64,000 nucleotides of DNA, taken from the NCBI RefSeq assembly GCF_018812025.1, contig NC_063045.1, positions 54,832,457-54,896,456 on the forward strand, given 5' to 3'. The stretch comes from Megalobrama amblycephala (taxonomy: Eukaryota; Chordata; Actinopteri; Cypriniformes; Xenocyprididae). A model generated the notes under the pieces. The model saw nothing but the letters and a program-made list of their open reading frames with translations. It did no database searches and was not told the origin of the DNA. Made by a program: the position numbers and the translations under genes. Shown here in pieces: positions 57,963 through 64,000 of the stretch (its first letter is position 1; every line of letters begins with the position of its first letter).

Positions 57963-59340
57963 GTTGTTAGGGGGGGGTCACGCTTGCTGTATCGGAGTCA
58001 GGTATACCTTCTAAAGTTTTGATGGCTGGGACTGAGGCTAAACCTGAAGGGGTTGTGACTTCATCTCAGATATCAGGCCTGAGCTCTGCTGGGGCTAGTG
58101 AGAGCAACGGTAGGGCTGATTCAGTTGAAACGGGTGGAAGTGGCTACTTTCCTTTTGTTACAGATGGCTTAGTTTCACTGGTGGGTAGTTCCATCCAGGT
58201 GCCAGTTAAAATACTTAGGGACACAGGGGCATCTGTGTCTTTTATCTTGGAGTCTGTTTTGCCTTTTTCTACTGACTCGAGCACTGGGAACAATGTTTTA
58301 GTCCGGGGGATTGGGTTACAGGTTGTCTCTGTTCCATTGCACAGGATTAATCTGCAGTCTGATTTGGTACAGGGGGAAGTGGCCATAGCAGTCCGCCCTT
58401 CCTTACCTGTAGAGGATATCCATCTCCTTTTGGGTAACAACCTGGCTGGAGAGCGTGTCTGGAGTGATATACCACCCCCTGTAATTAAGAATGTTCCCTC
58501 TATTCCAGCTGACAGTGATGTTAGTCGTCAGAATGTGTCTGTCTTTACAGCTTGTGCAGTGACACGGGCTATGAGCCGTGCCACTAATGATGATGTTTCA
58601 CAGACTAGGGAGTTAAAGTCTTTTAAGTTAAAAGTTGTTTTGCCTAATCTACTTCCTTCTCTCTCCCATAGTGATTTTGTTGCAGCTCAAAAGGAGGATG
58701 TGACATTAAAAGATCTGTTCGTTGGGGTGTTGCCTGAGGAGTTGCGCAATGCAGCAAGGGGTTATTTTGTTCAGGAGGGCTTGTTGATCCGGAAGTGGTC
58801 TTCTCACACTGATGAAGGGGTCGCGGACCCAGTGTTTCAAGTGGTAGTGCCATCTAAGTTTAGAGAACTGGTCCTACAGACTGCTCATGGGGATGTAGCT
58901 GGGCACTTGGGGGTAAAAAAGACCTATGACCGGCTTATGAAGTACTTCTATTGGCCTCGCCTAAAGAAGGAGGTGGCATGCTTCATTAAGACGTGTCATG
59001 TATGGCAATTGACGGGGAAGCCTAATCAGGTGTTAAAGCCAGCTCCACTTTACCCGATTCCAGCTATAGGGTAACCATTTGAACATTTGTTAATTGATTG
59101 CGTAGGACCATTGCCTCCATCTAAGTCAGGGTGTGTTTACCTGTTGACGGTAATGTGTCAGTCTACCCGATACCCGGCTGCCTATGCTTTGCGTACAATC
59201 TCTACTAGATCTGTGGTGAAAGCCCTTTCACAGTTTATTTCCATCTTTGGTATCCCTCACACTATACAGAGTGATAGAGGCTCTAACTTTACGTCACGCA
59301 TGTTCAGAGGTGCTTGAGCAGTTGCGTGTGAAACATCAGC
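57963..59340 (+). pseudogene. Protease and integrase (N-terminal and core) of second Gmr1-like element
   Basis: The long frame 58019-59074 carries the protease motif LRDTGASVSF (~58210) and LLLGNNLAG, then the integrase zinc-binding domain (HGDVAGHLG and CFIKTCHVWQ; the last Cys of the HHCC set is Trp-flanked and altered). An in-frame TAA at 59072-59074 precedes the core: LIDCVGPL (first Asp) and SDRGSNFTS (second Asp). A frameshift follows at ~59310. The catalytic Glu segment is deleted between HAQSQG and LLDYV (~59370). Confidence 0.8.
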
Positions 59341-59369
59341 GTAGTAGCGCTTATCACGCCCAGAGCCAG

Positions 59370-60493
59370 GGAGTCTCCTGTTAACTTGTTGGACTATGTT
59401 AATGGTTTTCGTCGTAGGTTGTTTTTATCCTGTGAGATGGCGACTGACAACCTGACTAAAGCCCAACAGAAAATGAAGAGTTGGTATGACCGTCAGGCTG
59501 AGCCAAGGGTGTTCTGGTGATCAGGTTTTGGCATTATTGCCGATAACAATTCCCCTTTCTTGGCAAAATATACAGGTCCCTATAGGGTTGTTCGGCAGGT
59601 GTCAGACCTGAATTATTTACTTTCTACACCAAATCGTAGGCATTATACACAGCTCTGTCACATTAATCTTTTGAAGCCCTATTACAGCAGGTCTTCAGTC
59701 TCTGGGGCAGCAGAACATCTGGACCATATTCGGGCTCTCTTTACTAGGCTTGTGGATGCTCGCCTCACTGTAAATTTAGCCAAGTGCGAGTTTGCCCAGG
59801 CCACAGTTGTATAACTGGGGAAGATCGTAGGGCAGGGGCAAGTGAAGCCGGTCCATGCTAAGGTGGTGGCTATTGATAATTTCCCTGTTCCCACCACCAA
59901 ACCTGAGTTGCGGCGCTTTTTGGGGATGGTAGGGTATTACCGTAGCTTTTGTTCCAACTTTTCTATGGTAGTAGCCCCTTTAACTAACCTGCTAAAAGCT
60001 AAAGTGAAGTTTGAATGGACTGTGACCTCTCAGGCTGATTTTGATAATGTTAAGTTGTTGTTGACCTCGGCCCCAGTTTTGATGGCACCCCGTTTGGATC
60101 AGCCTTTCCAGATGCAGGTTGATGCAAACCATGTGGGTGCTGGAGCTGTGCTCCTGCAGAGTGATGAGCAGGGGGTGGATAGGCCAATATGTTTCTTCTC
60201 TAGAAAGTTCAATTGTCATCAGTTGAATTATTCAACTATTGAAAAGGAAACATTGGCGTTAGTACTTGGGTCTGCAACAGTTTGATGTGTATTTAGCTGG
60301 GGGCGCTGTTCCTATTACTGTCTACTCGGATCATAATCCACTTACATTCCTTCACTCGTTAAAGAGCCCTAGTCAGCGCCTTATGCGCTGGGCTTTATTT
60401 TTACAGCCATACAGTTTACAGATACGGCACATTCGGGGTGTGGACAATGTCATGGCTGACGCTTTGTCCCGTGCCCCAGGTGGGCTGGAGTGA
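59370..60493 (+). pseudogene. Integrase C-terminus, RT thumb and RNase H
   Basis: Integrase tail AKYTGPYRVVRQVSDLNYLL ending LLKPYYSR (~59560-59690). It is joined directly to the RT connection (EHLDHIRALFTRLVDARLTV) and RRFLGMVGYYRSFC, with no fingers or palm, so YxDD is gone. One in-frame TAA at ~59812. RNase H: VDANHVGAGAVLL, FSRKFNCHQLNYSTIEKETL, frameshift near 60270, then YSDHNPLTFL and ADALSRAPGG ending at 60493. Confidence 0.8.
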
Positions 60494-60835
60494 GTGTTTG
60501 TTTTGTCCTGTCTTTCTCTCTTCCTGTTTCTCCACTCTCTTCTCCTGCCTGGTCTCCTTAAATGTAGCTTTCCAGGTACCGGGATTCGCTGGAGCTTTTG
60601 GTATGGGGAGAGGGTGATTGGAGCTGCTGGAGTGTAGAGGGATTGGGGGATTGTTCTTCTGTCCAGTTCATGTATATGGGCTGACAACACTCCTGGACTA
60701 AAGTTAAGTGCTCACTTTTAGTTTATGGAAAGTATTTAAAAAAATTAAAAATTGTTTATTATTTTGTTATGTGTGTATGGGGTTTTGAAGGTTTTTACAG
60801 AGGCCTTTTAGGGGCCTCTGTTTTAAGGGAGGGGG
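60494..60835 (+). other. Retrotransposon 3' untranslated region and polypurine tract
   Basis: Non-coding stretch after RNase H. It ends in the purine run aagggaggggg (60825-60835) directly before the 3' LTR, the expected plus-strand primer. Confidence 0.7.
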
Positions 60836-62196
60836 TGTCACGGATCTGCTGGGCTCCTCCTCTTTGCTTTGTCCTGTTTATTACATCTCCCCTACAGGTG
60901 AGGGAGCCCAGGTCTGGTGTGTTGCGCTTGTGATTGCTTCCAGGATCGCGTGTGACTGCTTCCAGTATCTTGGGCTTTAAAGATCTCTCCAGACCTGGGG
61001 CCTGTACCATGAAGCTGGATTAGCTGGCTAACCAGGTAAGTTTCAGATTAGTTTGTGCCAATCCTGGGTTTTAGGTACCATGAAAGTGACTTGGCTTTTA
61101 GCGGTGTTCATCGCCATAGTAACTTACGCTCCATGGCTAACCTGCTCCGGGGCAGGTTATGTTCTAGGTTAGAGATCTCAAACTGAAATTGGACCAATCA
61201 GACGTAAGCTAAGTGACACTGACACACCCAACACAATAAAGTCCATCCCTCAGTTTCTCTTCTTCCAAATTAAATGTCACAATATAGTAAAAACAAATAT
61301 TTAATGATAAAATTGTCTGGTTTTAATGATAATTACTTAGAATTATTTTATGATTTATATATGATTTGTATAATTATCTATATTTTTATTAATCCATTAC
61401 ATGCACACAAGTTTAGTTTAACAGTTGTTAGTAAGCATTTAGTTTCAATGAATATTAATATATATATATAGATCTTATGTAATATAAATAAGTAAATATA
61501 CTCTTTAAATATGACTACATGTGAACTTGTATATTTGAGTCTCTATTGCTATATATGATCAACTATATAAACTAACTTCACAACTTTCACTTGCACTGAT
61601 AGAGAAAGATCATTTCTTTTATTTGTCCTCTTTCACAGACAAGTATTTTCCATTAGTGTAAATGCGTTTAAATTCTTCATTTTCAGCAAAAGAGTTTTGA
61701 ATCACGCTGGCTCTCTCGCGAGAAGTGAATCACAGTTTATCTCTGTTGCAAGGCATGTGATTGGCTGTTTGGCACTGATGTCACAGATTCATGTGCACGC
61801 GCTCCACAAACTCAGGATCAAAGCCTGAGTTGACAGAGAAAGTTGATGATCAGCATCATGGTACCAACAAAGCCAGATAGGAGTGGTTTGGTTTTGTCAA
61901 CTCGAAACTAATCCTATAACCCTGAGTTTGTTCAACTACCATCATGGTACAGGCCCCTGGTTGAAGAGGCCGCCGTTTCTCCTTCTCTCCCGCACCGTTG
62001 TGATGTTTTTGTTTGCTTATGCATGACACCTCATATTTCTTGTCGCATACATTTTTATTTCTTAACCTAACATATATACTGACTTTATTTAACTTGCGTT
62101 GTTCATTCTTTATCTTTAATAAATATATTTCTTTATATGAACAATCCACGTGGTCTTCCCTTTGTTTACATAGCCTAGAATAGGCAGAATGTAACA
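60836..62196 (+). repeat. 3' LTR of the second Gmr1-like element, interrupted
   Basis: Parts 60836-60997 and 61957-62196 together equal the 5' LTR (398/399 bp) with few differences, for example acttctcc against acatctcc. Split by a 959 bp DNA element. Confidence 0.9.
60998..61956. mobile_element. Non-autonomous PIF/Harbinger-like element in the 3' LTR
   Basis: Ends GGGCCTGTACCATGA and inverse GGGCCTGTACCATGA are perfect for 15 bp. It is flanked by CTG on both sides (60995-60997 and 61957-61959), while the 5' LTR has a single CTG at that site. A 3-bp duplication and GGGCCTGT terminus fit PIF/Harbinger. 959 bp, no transposase frame. Confidence 0.8.
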
Positions 62197-62433
62197 ATAG
62201 CTAATTTATTAAACAAGGTAACAGAACAGCTAACACTCAAAAAACAAGGTACACAACAACAAGAATGGACCAGGAGTGCAGGGAAATGAGTCCAACATAA
62301 AGGGAGTGCTAATGACAAAGACCAGGTGCAGGGAATCCAGGGAGAGTGGGAGAGATGATGAGGGAAGTGAGTTCAGGTGTGGAACAGGGAGGATCATGGG
62401 AAATGGAGTCCAGGGGAGAAGTGAACTGTAACA

Positions 62434-63033
62434 CCTGTAGTAATAACAGTAAATTATGCACAATTACAGCCAAATAATTCTAAAACAAACCATAATGCCC
62501 TACAAGTACATGTTGTTAATTAATATTACTCAGTACTTCAATTAATAATTACACTGGACACCTTAACATAAAGTGTAACTGAATTTGGTGCTCACATGTT
62601 GACAGATGGCTTTCTGTGTGCACACACTTGAAGCACGCATATAAAGCCACCTTTCATACAGCATGCAATCCCAAATTGAGTTCTGTGGCTTATTGAATGG
62701 TCAAATACACACTTATGCGTCTAAATGCTGGTCTTGGCAAGCGAAATTCAACACTTGAAAACTAATGTATAAATTTTATCTCTGCATTAGGTGACAGCAG
62801 CCTAATAAAACTAGTATTTTTTACTTGAATACTTGGCTAAATCACTGAAAAACTTAAATAATGACTTTTCCAAATGACTTTATGGCTTGTTATTGAAGAA
62901 ATGTTTACCAGAGGGGCTGTTAACACTTGTGCTACATGCAGAGATGATCCTCATGAGGGCAACTTCACTTCCACGTTGGCTTCCAGATTGGTCCACATTG
63001 AGCAATGGCTGAGCTTAACAAGAACCAGTTGGG
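62434..63033. repeat. TAAR distal 5' flank block, copy D (no gene)
   Basis: Starts at the CCTGT duplication and matches copies A-C from agtaataacagtaaattatg through tgttgacagatggctttctg. 62872-62990 also matches 26545-26665 (accagaggggctgttaacac). No TAAR is found on this side within the window. Confidence 0.7.
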
Positions 63034-63170
63034 CAGGGCCGTGCACAGACCTTTTGAGGGGCATGTGCTGAAACTGAAAAAAAGGGCACCACCACCCCCC
63101 AAAAATTAAATTAAAAATTAACACAAAATAATAGTCTCACAAGCTTTATATCTATTCACTATTAATGACA

Positions 63171-63254
<84 letters not shown>

Positions 63255-64000
63255 TACAGGGTTTCAGGGCTTCTTTAAAAATTATTACAACAGCAATCTT
63301 CTGTGAGCCATGTGTTTGAAGATGTTTGACTTCACTGTGATCCAGGGATGTCCCTCTCAACACATTAATACACACACATTACATTCTGCATTATAAAATA
63401 TAAAGAAGCACAGTGACCTGATGATTCTGTAATGTTTTTTAGTTCCTACAACATTACTGTAGTAAAACCATGTTTTACTACGTTTATACATGTGAAGAGC
63501 GGGGAGTATACAATACTAGATTAAAATTATCTAGCGAGCAAATACATATTAACATAGTAAACATTAACCATACTGTGTGACCATATATAATACGATTAAA
63601 TGTTAATTAATTAAGTGTATGCAGATAGCCATCATAAATCAAAGAAAAAATTCCTTAGAAATGTATTTTACCTAGCTGACGACGGGGATCACTCAGTCGC
63701 TTTTTTGTCAAACTCAAATGCAGTTACGCCGGGTTTTTGACCAGCGAATATGTGCAAATGTGCAATATGTCCGTCATTAAAACGATGGCATCACATTAGG
63801 CTACGTGTTACGTCGTCATCAATAGGTTATGAGCGCTCAATTTTTCCTGTTGTAAAATACGTTTGGCCAAAATCTCAATTTATAAAAGATGTAACGTTAA
63901 TACTACTGTACTGTATGCACAGGCTATTTAAGGCTATTGTAGGCTATTGTAGGCTATTGGTATCGGCTATGACTTAGATGGCAAACGCTAGCCCCCTCCC
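63034..64000. mobile_element. hAT-like element running off the right edge
   Basis: Left terminus CAGGGCCGTGCACAGACC follows the TAAR flank. No matching inverse end is found before 64000, although the last bases (ccccctccc) might approach it. Contains a TA array (63177-63207) and a short (TAGA)n run (63208-63254). Assigned by terminus alone. Confidence 0.5.

Larger units (their letters stand above)
49505..62196 (+). mobile_element. Gmr1-like Ty3/gypsy retrotransposon with both LTRs (second element)
   Basis: 12.69 kb including later insertions. 5' LTR, tRNA-Pro primer site, SCAN-like gag, zinc knuckle, protease, integrase, then reverse-transcriptase/RNase H, polypurine tract and 3' LTR; integrase again precedes RT. 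Target duplication ATAG at 49501-49504 and 62197-62200. The empty site is visible in the left LTR copy at ~43080. It is inserted in the right LTR of the minus-strand element. The LTRs differ at only a handful of positions, yet the coding region has lost the integrase Glu and the RT palm and holds a ~6 kb LINE. Confidence 0.88.
43025..62433 (-). mobile_element. Minus-strand LTR retrotransposon shell (outermost layer of nest)
   Basis: The left boundary TGTTACAGTG (43025) and right boundary ACTGTAACA (62433) are LTR termini in minus orientation. They are flanked by CCTGT at 43020-43024 and 62434-62438. Paralogous TAAR flanks (26268, ~47905) have a single CCTGT. LTR pieces: left 43025-43151 and ~46967-47134; right 49449-49504 and 62201-62433 (~289 bp without insertions). 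The inner region keeps a gag remnant at 49066-49443. Everything else between the two boundaries is nested or rearranged. Confidence 0.65.

Overview
This window is from a teleost genome, most likely a cyprinid. The only host genes I can support are intronless trace amine-associated receptors (TAARs). They form a tandem array, all on the minus strand: one truncated by the left edge (1-215), five intact (2167-3159, 13945-14946, 20774-21787, 24803-25807, 40622-41626) and two broken relics (36362-36725, 39695-39777). In the five intact copies the TM3 aspartate (position 3.32) that normally holds the ligand amine is aliphatic, while an aspartate is kept at TM5 position 5.42. This is the pattern known for the non-classical amine-recognising fish TAAR clade, expressed in olfactory neurons. 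Everything else is flanking DNA and mobile elements.

The array grew by block duplication. Each gene carries a shared 5' block (a TATA-like box 45-60 bp from the ATG, then a conserved stretch) and a shared 3' block. Several copies of these flanks have no gene beside them (17.1-17.8, 27.9, 31.7-32.4, 47.5-48.3 and 62.4-63.0 kb), so other TAAR copies were probably lost. The longest duplicon pair is about 14.98-20.35 kb and 27.87-36.36 kb; the second copy gained a ~960 bp GATA array and a ~2.15 kb repeat. A small hAT MITE with 8-bp target duplications is shared by three blocks and absent from three others, which orders the duplications.

Layout: 0-3.3 kb, TAARs. 3.6-9.1 kb, LINE pieces, a hAT-like repeat and a decayed Ty3/gypsy element whose integrase precedes its reverse transcriptase (Gmr1-like order). 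10.2-12.7 kb, a tyrosine-recombinase relic and a MITE. 13.9-28 kb, three TAARs with flanks and MITEs. 27.9-36.7 kb, second duplicon ending in a TAAR pseudogene cut by a Tc1/mariner-like element. 38.3-41.6 kb, MITEs, a TAAR relic and the last intact TAAR. 43-62.4 kb, a deep nest of mobile elements. 62.4-64 kb, a TAAR flank copy and the start of a hAT-like element.

The 43-62 kb nest is bounded by LTR ends of one minus-strand retrotransposon with a CCTGT duplication on each side. Inside are layered hAT-type elements, a copy of the TAAR 5' flank, a plus-strand gypsy LTR with a gag piece joined head-to-head to a minus-strand gag piece, and a 12.7 kb second Gmr1-like element with near-identical LTRs and a tRNA-Pro primer site. 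That element holds a ~6 kb L2/CR1-type LINE, itself interrupted, and a Harbinger-like element in its 3' LTR. I saw no tRNA or rRNA gene, CRISPR array or bacterial-type operon.
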